64,000 nucleotides of DNA from contig OX457070.1 in NCBI GenBank assembly GCA_949752795.1, positions 37,229,185 through 37,293,184 of the forward strand. Direction: 5' to 3'. Of the stretch, positions 22,968 through 34,500 are shown piece after piece; the first letter of the stretch is position 1; each line of letters starts with the position of its first letter. Both the position numbers and the translations under genes were made by a program. The notes under the pieces were generated by a model. The model ran no database searches. It had not been told where the DNA came from and worked only from the letters and a program-made list of their open reading frames with translations. This stretch comes from Hyperoodon ampullatus (lineage: Eukaryota; Chordata; Mammalia; Artiodactyla; Ziphiidae).

Positions 22968-23340
22968 TTTTTTTTTAATAGATAAGATTTTTTAAAATTT
23001 ATTCTATTTATTATTATTTTTGGCCACGTTGGGTCTTTGTTGCTGTGTGCGGGCTTTCTCTAGTTGCGGTGAGCGGGGGCTACTCTTCATTGGGGTGCAC
23101 AGGCTTCTCATTGGGTGGCTTCTCTTGTTGCAGAGCATGGGCTCTAGGCGCACGGGCTTCAGTAGTTGTGGTGCGTGGGCTCCGTAGTTGTGGCTCGCGG
23201 GCTCTAGAGCACAGGCTCAGTAGTTGTGGCACATGGACTTAGTTGCTTCATGGGATGTGGGATCTTCCCGGAACACGGCTCGAACCCATGTCCCCTGAAT
23301 TGGCAGGCGTATTCTTAACCACTGCACCACCAAGGAAGCC
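22968..23340 (-). mobile_element. Long CHR-type SINE
   Basis: Its long body carries repeated 'cagtagttgtgg' text with the tRNA-like head at 23,320-23,340. The flanks ctatggttcact (22,956-22,967) and ctatgtttcact (23,341-23,352) differ by one base. Nested in old L1. Confidence 0.9.
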
Positions 23341-23757
23341 CTATGTTTCACTTCTTGAGGAACTGCCAAACTGTTTTCCGCGGTGGCAGCACCATTTTAC
23401 ATTCCCACAAGCAATGTACAAAGATTCCATTTTCTACACATCCTTGCCAACTCTTGTTAATTTCCTTTTTTTTTTTTTTTTAATTGTCATCCTGGGGGAT
23501 CTGAAGTGGTATCTCACTGGGATTTTGATTTACATTCGCCTAATGATTAATGATGTTGAACATATTTTCATTTGCTTATTGGACATTTTATATCTTTTTT
23601 GGAGAACTATCTAGTTAAATCCTTTTCCCATTTTTAAATTGAGTTGTTTGTCTTTTTTTCTAAATATTGACATATGTTGTGAATTTTTTAATTAATTAAT
23701 TTATTTATTTATTTTAAAGAAGATGTTGGGGGTAGGAGTTTATTAATTAATTAATAT

Positions 23758-24023
23758 ATTTTTGCTGTGCTGGGTCTTCATTTCTGTGCGAGGGCTTTCT
23801 CCAGTTATGGCAAGCAGGGCCACTCCTCATCGCAGTGCGCGGGCCTCTCACTATCGTGGCCTATCGCGTTGCGGAGCACAGGCTCCAGACGCGCAGGCTC
23901 AGCAGTTGTGGCTCACGGGCCCAGTCGCTCCGCAGCATCTGGGGTCCTCCCAGACCAGGGCTCGAACCCATGTCCCCTGCATTAGCAGGCAGACTCCCAA
24001 CCACTGCGCCAACAGGGAAGCCC
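23758..24023 (-). mobile_element. CHR-type SINE, undeleted form; half of a tandem dimer
   Basis: This copy has both the 'ctgtgctgggtcttc' block and the 'gcgggcctctcac' block, unlike the short copies in this window. It is joined head-to-tail to the next SINE with no host DNA between them. The pair and the extra 23,660-23,757 segment share one duplication, tttgtcttttt, at 23,647-23,657 and 24,303-24,313. Confidence 0.85.
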
Positions 24024-24300
24024 TATTTATTTATTTATGGCTGTGTTGGGTCTTCGTTTCTGTGTGAGGGCTTTCTCTAGTTGTGGCAAGCGGGGGCCAC
24101 TCTTCATCGTGGTGCACGGGCCTCTCACTATCACGGCCTCTCTTGTTGCCAAGCACAGGCTCCAGACGTGCAGGCTCAGTAATTGTGGCTCACGGGTCCA
24201 GTTGCTCCACGGCATGTGGGATCCTCCCAGACCAGGGCTCGAACCCGTGTCCCCTGCACTGGCAGGCAGATTCTCAACCACTGCGCCACCAGAGAAGCCC
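24024..24300 (-). mobile_element. CHR-type SINE, second half of the tandem dimer
   Basis: Same form and orientation as its neighbour, and the upstream unit in the SINE sense. Its TTTA-rich tail abuts the head of the other unit. The outer duplication is at 24,303-24,313. Confidence 0.85.
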
Positions 24301-25942
24301 TATTTGTCTTTTTGTTGTTGAGTTATATGTGTTCTTTGTACCATATATTCCAGACCCTTATCAGATATATGATTTATAAATAATTGCTTCCATTCTATGA
24401 ATTGCATTTTCACTCTCTTGACAGTGTCCTTTGATGCATGAAAGTTTTTAATTTTAAGTCCCATTTATCTATTTTTTCTTTTGTTACTTGTGCTTTCAAT
24501 ATCGTATCTAAGAAACCATTGTTGAATCCATGGTCATGAAGATTTAACCCTATGTTTTCTTATAAGAATTTTATAGTTTACCTCTTATATGTAAGTCTTT
24601 GATTTATTTTGAGTTAGTTTTTGTCTATGATGTCAAGTAAGGGTCCAACTTCATTATTTTTCATGTGGGTATCTAGTTGTCCCAGCACCATTTGTTGAGA
24701 CTATTCTTTCCTCATTGAGTGATATTAACACTCATGTTGAAAATCAATTGACCATAAGTGTATGGGTTTATTTCTGAACTCTGAATTCTATTCCATTGAC
24801 CTAAATGTCTATCCTTATGCCAGTACCACACTGTTTTGATTACTGTAGCTTTGTAATAAGTTTTGAAATTGGGAAGTGTGAGTCCTCCTGCTTTGTTCTT
24901 TTTCAAGATTGTTTTGGCTATTCAGAATCTCTTGCAATTCTATATGAATTTAAGAATTAACTTTTCCATTTCTGCAGAAAAGGCCATTGGGATTTTGATA
25001 GGGATTGCATTGAATCTGAAGATTTCTTTGGGTAATATCGCCATCTTAACAATATTAAGTCTTCTAATCCATGAACACAGGATGCCTTTCTATTCATGTA
25101 TATTTTCTTTAATTTCTCTCAGCAAAATTTTATACTTTTCAGTGTACTAGTCTTGCACATTTTATATTAAATTTATCACCAAACAGTTCATTTTTGATGC
25201 TATTGTAAATCATATTTTTTAATTTTAATTTTTTGATTGTTTCTAGTAAATAGAAATATATAGCTTTTTGTACATTGACTTGTATCCTGTGAACTTGCTA
25301 AATTCATTTAGTTTTTCTAGATTCTTTAAGATTTTACATAGATTATGATGTCTTACATGAATAAAAAGAGTTTTACTTAGTGGAAGAGAAAAATTTTTAA
25401 TTTTTTTTTTTAACCATGCTGCACTATCTAGGACCTCTAGCACAATGTTCAATAGAAATGGCTATAGTGGGCATCCTTGCCTTGTTCTTACTCTTAGGGA
25501 GAAAGCATTCAATCTTATACCATTAAGCATGGTGTTAGCTATAGGTTAATCATAGATGCCCTTTATCAGACTGGGGAAGTTTCCTTCTATTCCTAGTTTG
25601 CTGAGAGTATTTAGCTAAATAGATGTTGAATCTGTGAAATGCTTTTATTTTAATCTATTAAGATGACCATGTGGTTTTTCTCCTTTAGTCTATCAGTGTG
25701 TTGAATTACGTATTTGATTTTTGACCATTAAACCTTACATTCCTGGTAGAAATGCCACTTAGTCATAATACATTATCCATTCTATATATGATTGGATTCA
25801 ATTCATTAATATTTCATTAACGATTTTACATCTATGTTTATGAGAGCTGTTGGTTTGTAGTTTTCTTTTCTTGTAATGTCCTTGATAGTTTTGGTATCAG
25901 GGAAATGCTGACTTCATAGAATGTGTTTAAAAATATTACTCT

Positions 25943-26002
25943 AACAGCAGAAACTAAGACAGCATTGTAAAGCAATTATACTCCAATAAAGATATAAAAA
26001 AA
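25943..26002 (+). mobile_element. Ultra-short L1 3'-end insertion (60 bp)
   Basis: The sequence 'gcagaaactaag...attgtaaagc...tactccaataaagat' plus an A tail matches the extreme 3' end of the L1 family seen at 49.8 and 57.4 kb. It is flanked by attactct at 25,935-25,942 and 26,003-26,010 and is opposite in strand to the old L1 it sits in. This is an extreme case of 5' truncation. Confidence 0.8.
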
Positions 26003-26686
26003 ATTACTCTTCCTTCATTTTCTGGAAAGCTTTGTGTAGAATTGGTATTATTTCTTCTTTAAATATTTGGTAGATTTCTCAGTGAAGCTGTCTGGGCCTA
26101 GCATTTTATTGTGGGAAGGTTTTCCTCCCCCACCAAATTTCTTTTGTAGAGATAAGACTATTTAGGTTACATATTTCCTCTTGAATAAATTTTTTGTGTC
26201 TTCACTCTTTTTTTTCCCAATGAATTTGGTTCGAGGTTTGTCAATTTTGTTGACCCTCTCAAAGAACCAGGTTTTGGTTTCATGTTCTTCTCTATTATTT
26301 TCCTGTTTTCTATTTCATTGATCTCTGCTCTTATCTTTATTATTTCCTTTCTTTTGCATACTTTGGTTTTAATATATTTTTCCTTTTCTAGTTTCTGAAG
26401 GTGGAAATTAAAGTCATTGATTTGAGACCTTTCTTCTTTTCTAATACAGGTGTCTAGTGCTATAAATTTCCCTTGAAATGCTGCCTTAGTTGCATTCAAA
26501 ATGTTGATATGTTGTTGTTTTCATTTTTATTTAGTTCAAAATACTTTCTAATTTCCCTTTTGCTTTCTTTTTTTTTGACCCACAAGTTATATAGGGTATG
26601 TTATGTAGTTTCTAAGTATTTGGGAATATTCTAGAGATCTTTCTGTTATTTATTTCTAATTTAATTTTGTTTTGGTCAGAGAAAGT

Positions 26687-26887
26687 TTTTTTTTGTGGTT
26701 CGCAGGCCTCTCACTGTTGTGGCCTCTCCCGTTGCGGAGCACAGGCTCCGGACTTGCAGGCTCAGCGGCCATGGCTCACGGGCCCAGCTGCTCCGCGGCA
26801 TGTGGGATCTTCCCAGACTGGAGCACGAACCCGTGTCCCCTGCATCAGCAGGTGGACTCTCAACCACTGCACCACCAGGGAAGCCCA
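26687..26887 (-). mobile_element. Short-form (deletion-type) CHR SINE
   Basis: About 200 bp, from 'gtggttcgcaggcctctc' to the head 'ccaccagggaagccc'. It lacks the 'gttgggtcttcg' block. The flanks gagaaagt and aagaaagt suggest a worn duplication. Nested in old L1 ORF2. Confidence 0.9.
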
Positions 26888-26975
26888 AGAAAGTATTTTG
26901 TATGACTTGATTCCTTTTAAATTTATTAAGACTTGTCTGTGGCCCAGAAGATGGTTAGAAATATGGTCCACCTAC

Positions 26976-28204
26976 TGAGAGAAATGCAATCATTATTATG
27001 CTTATACAAGGACTAAGGTCTGAGCAACAATATGTTCCTTATCGTATATTAAAGTTTGGATTTTATACATCAGTCTGATGAGTTCAGTAAATGTGTGTTT
27101 CCTCCTGAGAGAACAAGCTGCCTCTTAATGCTCTCTACACTCAATGGCCAAGATCTTAATTGAAAACTGAACATTTCAATCTTCTAAGTATTTTCAAGCA
27201 TCCATATGTTTGTATTCAGGTATTTGTTTTAGCTTTAGAACATGAATGAAGATCTTAGGTCTCTGAACAAATTGCCTTTTCTTGGATTACTTTGTTTCCC
27301 ACCTGAGAATTAAAAATTAACTTGAATACATTTAATTTACTATATTGATACACAGATGTATTCTGAGAGGAAATGTGGTTCATGTTGCTCAATATCACTG
27401 AATATAACAGTTTAAGTTGTCAGTAAATGTGTAGAATTTGAGCCTTCTTGGAATCAGCCCCAAAGTTCTGTTCATGAATATATTGAAATTAAATATTTTT
27501 AGAGCCATTAGATGGGGTGCACATACATTGTTGACTTGAAATATTTTTAATATGCTACTAGGGATCATAACTGCAATATCTGAATAAAATTACTGGCCTA
27601 TTAAAAGTTGTCACCAGTGTCAAAAAGCAAAGCAAAACGAAACAAGACAAACGAAAAAAGTGACCTTCTCCTCCTCCTACAAAGCAGAGGAGAGTACTAG
27701 CTGGATGAAGCAAAACTCTATCCTTCCTTTCTATCCCCACAGCCAATATTTAATCTCTAATTTAGTGTGCCCTCTGTCCTTCAATGACTGGACATATCAT
27801 GTGGTAAAGAGGGTAGAGTGACAATAGGATTTGCTTAAGTCATTAGGCCCTTGGGACAACTGTTTTCTCCCACAGGGCTATCTGGGAATTTCAAGCTCTA
27901 ATTTTCAATAACTTCTCAATGTATGTATGTAGGGCCCACATGCCCCATACTAGGCATGGAGCCTTTCACTTGCAAGCTCTAAAGCTATATAGAAAACTGA
28001 GTGTTATAGCACCAGATCTCAGGAAACAATCATCAGGTTCCCCCCTTCCCCCAGTAGGGAACTTTTGTTCTAAAATAACCACAGGTCTGGATGCACAAGA
28101 CTAAATTAACTTCTAACTTATAACATCTCAATGATAATTCAACCCCTCTCATCTGGTAAGTATTTTTCAACTAAACATTCTTGGCACACCTTGGTAAGTT
28201 TTAT
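26976..28204. other. Unassigned DNA
   Basis: Mostly AT-rich. A CAAAA-like purine-rich run lies at 27,629-27,657. No gene, and no repeat I can name. Confidence 0.4.
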
Positions 28205-28221
28205 AAAAAAGAGAGAAAGAA

Positions 28222-28420
28222 GGGCTTCCCTGGTGGCACAGTGGTTGAGAGTCCGCCTACCGATGCAGGGGACACGGATTCATGACCCGGTCCGGGAGGA
28301 TCCCATATGCCGCAGAGCGGCTGGGCCCGTGAGCCATGGCCGCTGGGCCTGCGCGTCCGGAGCCTGTGCTCCACAGCGGGAGAGGCCACAGCAGTGAGAG
28401 GCCCGCATACCGCTAAAAAA
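28222..28420 (+). mobile_element. Short-form (deletion-type) CHR SINE
   Basis: It has the head 'gggcttccctggtggcacag', the body 'gagccatggccgctgggcc' and an A tail. The purine-rich flanks aaaaagagagaaagaa (from about 28,206) and aaaaagagagaaaaagaa (from about 28,424) are the duplication. It is the last CHR SINE before a 14-kb gap. Confidence 0.92.
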
Positions 28421-28440
28421 AAAAAAAAGAGAGAAAAAGA

Positions 28441-29184
28441 AAGTATTACTAAGTTCAGTCTTATATTTAAGGCAGAGAAATGAAGGAAATGTCCTTCATT
28501 TCTGCCACAAACCTATGACAAGGAAGGCAGCCAATCCACTCTGCAGAGGAATTTTTCCTGAAGTTCCTCAATAGCTTTTTAAAAAAATAATATATACCCT
28601 TGTTAGTCACTTTGTGGACATTATTCAATGTGAAAAGGAGAACTATATGTATTATATAATTCAAGAAGAACCATATATACATAATTCAAGAAACTTGAAT
28701 TTTGTGGGAGGTAATGAAGTTAGGAACCAAGCCCCCTCAAATGGAACACTCCAGAGCGTCACTAACTTTTCCCAGCCCTCATCCAAGGCTGAGTAAGAAA
28801 GATCACCTTCTCATGCTGCCAGGAGGTAACACAGAGTTAAGAACATTGAAGAGGGAATCAGAAAACCCGAATGCTGGTCCTGGCTTTGTCACTCACTAAC
28901 TTTTTGGTTGAGTTGGAATTAAACCCTTTGTTCTTTCAGCAACTCTGGAGTTGCTCAGGTTTAAAGTTGGGAGACTGGATTAATAAACTCCAGCTTCCTA
29001 TAGACTCCTCCCATCTGCTTCCATGTTTTCTATGGCTCTCCAATCTCCGTGTTCTCCTCTATCTCTCGTGTCCCCTTCTCTGACAGTTCTTGGTCTTGTT
29101 GTCACATAAATGCAGGAGTCTCTCCAGTGAATTGTCCTTGGCTCTCCTTATGCTCTAATCCTCTCTTGCAATTTTAGTTATAAT
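28441..29184. other. No recognisable feature
   Basis: Unique-looking DNA with short, unsupported frames. Confidence 0.4.
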
Positions 29185-29608
29185 CCCTGCAGTAGATACT
29201 GGTTTATTGCCCAAATTCCCGCTTCTGTACTGAAGCTTTACTTTCCCCAGCTGCTGGGAAGGTTGGAAGGTAACAGCTCTCAGCTGAGTTCTTCTCTGGG
29301 AATCGCCTTCTTGCAAAGAGATCAACCTCACCCAAGCTCACATCCCCTCCCTGGGGAAAGCCCACATCCAGTGTTTCTTCAATGTGGGAATGAGAAGGGC
29401 CAGCCCCCTTGCCTCAAAGTGGGATAATTTTGAAGGGCCAGCCATACCTGCTCTAGAACTCCCCTGGTTTTTGTTGTGACTGTACTGCACTTCAATGCCT
29501 CCTTCTGCCCAGTTCTACAGGCGTTGATCCCTGAGAGCATTCCTCAATAAACTACCTGCACAAAATCTTCATCTCAGAGTCTGTTTCCTGTAGAACTAAC
29601 CTAAGACA
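29185..29608 (+). mobile_element. 5' LTR of ancient ERVL-type provirus
   Basis: About 420 bp, with a polyadenylation signal in 'cctcaataaactacctg' about 60 bp before the end 'aacctaagaca'. A primer-site-like sequence follows two bases later. A homologous LTR lies at 32,030-32,387 in the same orientation. The left boundary is approximate. Confidence 0.65.
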
Positions 29609-29610
29609 GT

Positions 29611-29625
29611 TGGTACCAGGAGTGG
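29611..29625 (+). promoter_or_regulatory. Primer-binding site, tRNA-Leu-like
   Basis: The sequence tggtaccaggagtgg is close to the complement of a tRNA-Leu 3' end, the primer used by ERV-L elements. It sits exactly where a primer site should, just after the LTR. Confidence 0.65.
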
Positions 29626-30490
29626 TTCAAGGAAGTAGACTCTAAAATGAGATTTTGGAACTCACCCACCCATCTACCAGGTGGCAATGAGGTCCCCATT
29701 GCCACCACTGGTGGTAGGAGGAGCACTGCAAGCTCCTGGCATTCAGTGTAACTGTTAAAACTTTAACTAGTGGTGAATATTAATATTCCACCCAAGCTCA
29801 CCACTAGAAGACCAGAGGGCCTCCATGGAACCATAGACAGAGACTCATCTCCTGCAGCCAGAGGGCAGAGAAAGCTTAAATTTGACCCTGGACTTAGTTA
29901 TAGGAGTTGCACAACTCCAAAGAAGTTTGAATTCTTCAGTCAGCTGTGCCAAGTTAGGGCCCTGACTAGGAAGAAGTGAAATCTTGAGACTTGGGATGGG
30001 AACAGTTGGACTGATGCACTCAAAAACCTTGGAACTGCAGATCCCTCTAAACCCTCTGGGCCAGCAAAAATGGCCCAGTGCTCCTGTTAAGGGCTAGTGT
30101 TCCCACTTGCTTGAAAATAATGCTGAGGCCTCTCAATCTAGACAAGAAATCAGAGAAGAATTTTCAAGAGCAGCCCTGCCAATTGGTCAATACAACCCAG
30201 CAAACTTTATGGTATTGGAAGTATCAGTAGTAGGAAAGGATGCCATGTGGAACTTATGGTGACTTCCAATAGAAGAATCATAATGTAGACCCCTAGGGTA
30301 TTAGAACAAGTCTATGTCAACTTAAGTGAAGAATTTTCCACCGTTTGAAAAATAGCTCCAGATGTGCCACTGCACTATGACAGAGACAGAAGAACTGATT
30401 ATGGGACATCAAATGAACATGTGGCCAAGGTTACCTATTATGAGTTGGTTTCTCTCAAGCCCATCTGAATGGTTAGGTCATTCAAGATGG

Positions 30491-30827
30491 TTGTTCTCTT
30501 GCTCTCTGTATATCCCCTGTTTGACAAGTCCCTGCTTCAGTCACATGACATCAAATCCTCTTAATTATAGGGCTTAATTAGTTCCTGGGAACTGGTGAGC
30601 CCACCTGATGTCAATTCACCATATAAATGGTAACTTCTTTCTCCCCCAAGCAGTGAAGATTGCTGCCATACCCTGTCCACCATCTGCCATTAACGGTAGG
30701 GGTGTTGCTCCAGGACCTTTTGTGAAAGGTTCCCTGGTCCAATAAACCATTGCTGTCTCCAGCTCTTTCTTTCTCCAGCCCAGTCTCAAGGCTGGGCAGC
30801 TACAAGCCTTACATGCCTTCGGGGTGC
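30491..30827 (+). mobile_element. LTR nested in the ERVL pol remnant
   Basis: LTR-like sequence with 'ggtccaataaaccattgctg' (AATAAA at 30,741-30,746) and a following 'ctttctttctccagccc' region. ERVL-like protein text lies on both sides, which supports an insertion. Family unassigned and ends approximate. Confidence 0.5.
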
Positions 30828-31199
30828 AACCCAACACCAATCCATTCCACAATGGAAGTGGTACCTCAGATCAGGTAAGAACAAGGTCAAAGGGCACAAG
30901 TAAGCTGCACAGGTAGGTGATTCAGACCCCCGTGTTTTCCCCCACTGTTACACTGATGTCTCTCCCTCAGTTTACACCTATGGCTTCAGTGGCATATTCA
31001 GTGATCCACTGGGGTCTTTCTTGGGAGTCCCTTGCTCAATTCTGAAGGTAAATGGACAAGTGCAGCAGCCACAGTCTAAGAAGGTTCTGGTCACCAGAGG
31101 CTCGCCCCTCAGGCTGTGATCAGTTACTTTGTGTGGGAAGAGAAGTGGCCTGACACAAGAAGATATGGGCAGCCCTGAATAGCTTGTTAGTAAAGTGGT

Positions 31200-31697
31200 T
31201 CAGAACAAGCCTCCCAAAATGTGCCACTTTGGCATGTGGATTACTTTGAGCTGAAGACAATGGAGGCCCAAAAGACTCAGGAAGAGCTTTTTATCTCCCC
31301 CCTCAACCACCTAAAAGAATTTAGATAGAGGGCCTGATCCAGGAAGAGAGCTATCACCAGAGGTAATTACAAAGAGTATGGGCGGGTGTGGTACGCTGGT
31401 GGAACCATTTGTTTGTTCAAAGTTATCTCTGCGTCCCATTGTGGTTTACCAAACATTTGCTCTTCCCATCTTCTCATGAATTGCCTTCCTTCCCTTTGAA
31501 ACTATCCCCTTCTCCTTAGCTCAGAATAGTGTAGAAGCCTCATTTGCCTGTCAGAGAGCCTCTCATAGTATTTGTGGGCCTCCCATACGTACAAAATTAC
31601 CTTTGTTTTTTTCCTGTTATTCTGTATTACGTCAATTTAATTAATAGATCAGCCAAAAGGACCTAGACAAGTAGAGGAAAATTTTTCCTCCCCTACA
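31200..31697 (+). mobile_element. Second LTR nested in the ERVL internal region
   Basis: It begins near 'tgtgccactttggcatgtgg', passes 'gactcaggaagagcttttt' and ends 'aatttttcctcccctaca', giving TG...CA ends over about 500 bp. ERVL-like leader or env-side text ('ggttggtcaggggtc') follows. Family unassigned. Confidence 0.5.
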
Positions 31698-32029
31698 GGT
31701 TGGTCAGGGGTCAGAAAGGGGAAGGACTGAAAGATAGCGATGAAGGACTAGTTCACCCAGACCACGAAGGAAGCTGCCTAGACCAGCAGAGGCACTGGCT
31801 GAGGGTAAGGGGACTCTGGAACAGGTAGTGGAGGAGGGCAACTGTGAGTTTCACTTGCACCTGGAGACCAGCTGCCATGGCAAGGGCTGAGTTCATCCCA
31901 CTAATCTTCCTCTCGTAAGTTTCCCCCAGGAAAAGAGACCAACCCAAATTCTGGAGTAACTAAATTTATTATACGAAGCAAGTGGCTCTGAGTGGATAAG
32001 GGGTGGACTGTCATGGATGCTGTGGTATG

Positions 32030-32387
32030 CTGCCCTGTCCTCTGGTCTAGACCCAGGCACTCATTCTCTCAGAGGCTGGGCATGTTGGTTGCCAAAAAGT
32101 CTCAGATGAGTTCTTCTCTAGGAACTGTCTTTAGCTGCTGAGCGCTGTCTCACCCAACATCATTTTCCCTGCCTTGGTATAAAGCCCAGGCCCCTTGCCT
32201 TAAGATGGGACATCTCCAGGGGCCCATCCTGCTCCAGAGCTCCCACTGGGTCAGCTGAGGCCTCAACTGCTACTGCACTGCAGTTCAGCTCCCTGGCTGC
32301 CCACTCCTCCTGCATTCACACACACACAGGTATTGATCCCAAGGGTACTTCCCCAATAAAATCCAGCACACATCAGGAACTGGGTGT
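32030..32387 (+). mobile_element. 3' LTR of the ancient ERVL-type provirus
   Basis: It shares with the 5' LTR the order 'gagttcttctct', 'ccccttgcct', 'gctccagagctccc', 'tgcactgcagttcag', 'ttgatcccaag' and 'ccccaataaa'. The two are clearly diverged, so the provirus is old. Includes a short CA run at 32,319-32,328. Confidence 0.6.
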
Positions 32388-32575
32388 TAGTGTTAAATGG
32401 GTACAGAGTTACTGTTCAAGAAGATGAAAAAGTTCTGAAGGTAGATGGTGGGGATGGTCACACAATAATGTGAATGCATTTAATTCCACTGAACTGACTG
32501 TACAATTAAAAGCAGTTAAAATGGTAACATTTATATATTTTACCACAATAAGAAAAATAATCCTGCAAGTGAATC
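32388..32575 (+). mobile_element. Old L1 3' end
   Basis: The text 'gatgaaaaagttctgaag', 'gtgaatgcatttaattcc' and 'attttaccacaataag' is the L1 3' UTR tip directly after the ERVL LTR. Confidence 0.65.
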
Positions 32576-32634
32576 TCCCAGTTTTTTTTTCCTAGGGAAT
32601 TTAAACTAACAGCCTCTGTGAGTATGGCAAAGAT

Positions 32635-33015
32635 TGCTAGCTTCCACCAATATTCATTCTTTTTCTCCTTTATTATTGGAACTCAGCCTGAGACAGCAAG
32701 CTGTCTTGCAGCTGGCCATGGGATGTGAGACATGTGACTAAGTTTGGCCAATTGGATGTGAGAAGTGATATGTGTCACTTCCTGTTAATTCTCTTAAAGT
32801 AGTAGGCATGCCCTCCACTCATCTCTGCTTCCTTCTTGCTGGCTGGGATGCAGATGTGATGGCAGGAGCTGGAGCCAGAGAGGAAGCCATAGGTAGAGGA
32901 TGACAGAGCCACCCTACCAACCCTAGACTATCTCTGGCTGTTATTTGAGATAGAAATAAATTCCTATATTGTTTAAGCCACTGAATTTAAGGTATCTTTG
33001 TTATACCAGCTCAGT
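32635..33015 (+). mobile_element. Solo LTR, MaLR/ERVL-like
   Basis: It contains 'ggccaattggatgtgag', 'gatatgtgtcacttcctg', 'gatagaaataaattcc' and 'ttaagccactgaattt', a familiar mammalian solo LTR with a poly(A) signal. Exact subfamily not claimed. Confidence 0.55.
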
Positions 33016-33214
33016 GTGTATCCTCACACTTTGGATGACTCCAAGATCCATTTCTCTAACCCTAACAAGTTTCACAAACAATTCATGTTTCACATTTCCA
33101 GCTTTGAGATTTGGCATGCCCACACCATAATATATCCTAATGCTTTCTAAATCTTGTTTCTTATTTTTGATAATACCACAATTCTCCTACCTATGAAGAA
33201 AGAGCCCTAAACAT

Positions 33215-33645
33215 TCACACAGTGGAATATCATTCAGCCATTAAAAAAGGAGGAGGAAACCTAAGATATACTGATATGGAGCAATCAGCAAGATCTACTG
33301 AGTGAAGAAAGCCAGAATTACAGTGTCTATAATATAATACTACTTATATTAGAAAAACAAAGTATATATACATGTGTAAATTTTTGTATGTGCATAAAAT
33401 ATCTTGGGAAGGATAACCAAAGACTGAGTCGCTGCCCTAGATAGGACAGCCAGGAGACAAGGTGGCAGAGAAACTAATTTCTTACTGTATACCTGTTTGA
33501 ACCTTTGAATTGTGTACTGTATGCAAAGGGCCAGTGGTTCACTATTCATATTCTAATCTGGGTAAATTGCACCCCTGGAGCTGTGCTGTGTGTGGCCTGG
33601 GCGGCTGTACACATCCATCCTGCTGTGCATGTTTTATGTACTAAA
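33215..33645 (+). mobile_element. Old L1 3' fragment
   Basis: The text 'agtggaatatcattcagcc' and 'atactgatatggagcaatc' is typical of the ORF2-end and 3' UTR of old L1s. An A-rich run ends it near 33,660. Confidence 0.6.
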
Positions 33646-34069
33646 AAAAAAAACAAAAAGTTTAAGAAAATATAATTACTTTTATTCTGTAGCTTGGACA
33701 GAACAGCTATTCTCTGAAACCATCTCAGTTAAAATATCCTAGGATTTCATAGATCTCTGTCTAGACTGTTATTTGCATCTCTGTTACCAACAACCAGAGC
33801 TTTTATTATCACTTTAAAAGATTATCCACTCTTCCTTGGGAACTTCCTTCAGTGCTGAAATGACCAAGCAGCTTTTGCTCCTAAGAATTCCTCAGTAAGA
33901 GTGGGGAAGCCTCAACACGGAAACATGCCTAAGGATTTAACCCCCATCTTGGTCCTTCTCCTAGGATTATCAATTATTATTTAATATGGACTGAGAACCT
34001 GAAAAAGGTCCTTAACGTTTGATCGTGCAAATTCTGCTTCTTGAATTTCCCACGTTATCCTAAGGAAAG

Positions 34070-34500
34070 CATCAGAGCTATACACCAAGATGTGTGTACC
34101 AGAACGCTCACTGTGGCTTATTTCTCTTATCCAAAAACATGGTCACAAACTAAAGAGCCATGAATATGGAACTAGTGAAACCTAGTACAGTTCATTTAGG
34201 GAATGGAATTCCAAATCTTGGAAGAATAACAAAATGGGGAAATGATTACATTATATTGATAAATGAAAAAAGCAAGTTACAAAACAGCAGGTAAGGCATT
34301 ATCCTTAGACTTTCCCAATTTGGTTTTTAAAGAAAATTGAATATCTGTATCTGGAAAAGATATTCACCAATAATGTTAATACCGCCTTTCTTTGGGAGTT
34401 GGGCTTATTATAGATTATTTTAATTTCCTTTTTTGTGTTTGCCAGTATTTTCCAAAGTTACTACAATTAACCTGTTTTCTCTTATGATTAAAAAAGTGTT
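34070..34500 (+). mobile_element. Old L1 3' fragment
   Basis: The text 'accaagatgtgtgtacc', 'aaatgaaaaaagcaag' and 'ttccaaagttactacaatt' follows the L1 3' UTR pattern, degenerate. Confidence 0.5.

Larger units (their letters stand above)
22341..26975 (-). mobile_element. Second old L1, 5' truncated (3' UTR through endonuclease region)
   Basis: The 3' UTR starts near 22,341. ORF2 follows on the minus strand to about 26,975, reaching the endonuclease part. Short frames such as 24,712-24,906 and 26,167-26,499 still show ORF2-like protein (for example [17 protein letters not shown]), but stops and frameshifts are frequent. Five CHR SINEs and a 60-bp L1 tip are nested in it. It is an inactive fossil. 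Confidence 0.8.
29626..32029 (+). pseudogene. ERVL internal region with pol remnant, degenerate
   Basis: About 2.4 kb between the LTRs, too short for a complete ERVL. Near 30,362-30,480 a frame reads MGHQMNMWPRLPIMSW, which resembles the late pol (RNase H side) of ERV-L. After a nested LTR, pol-like text resumes near 30,828 with QWKWYL. Frames are short and broken, and no env is recognised. Two LTRs of other families are inserted (about 30,491 and 31,200). Confidence 0.6.

Noticed and set aside
23762..24383. Stacked open frames of 66-101 codons with repeated 'ACGIFPDQGSNPCPLH'-like text
   Set aside because: These are read-through translations of CHR SINEs; the same peptide text recurs at every SINE in the window.
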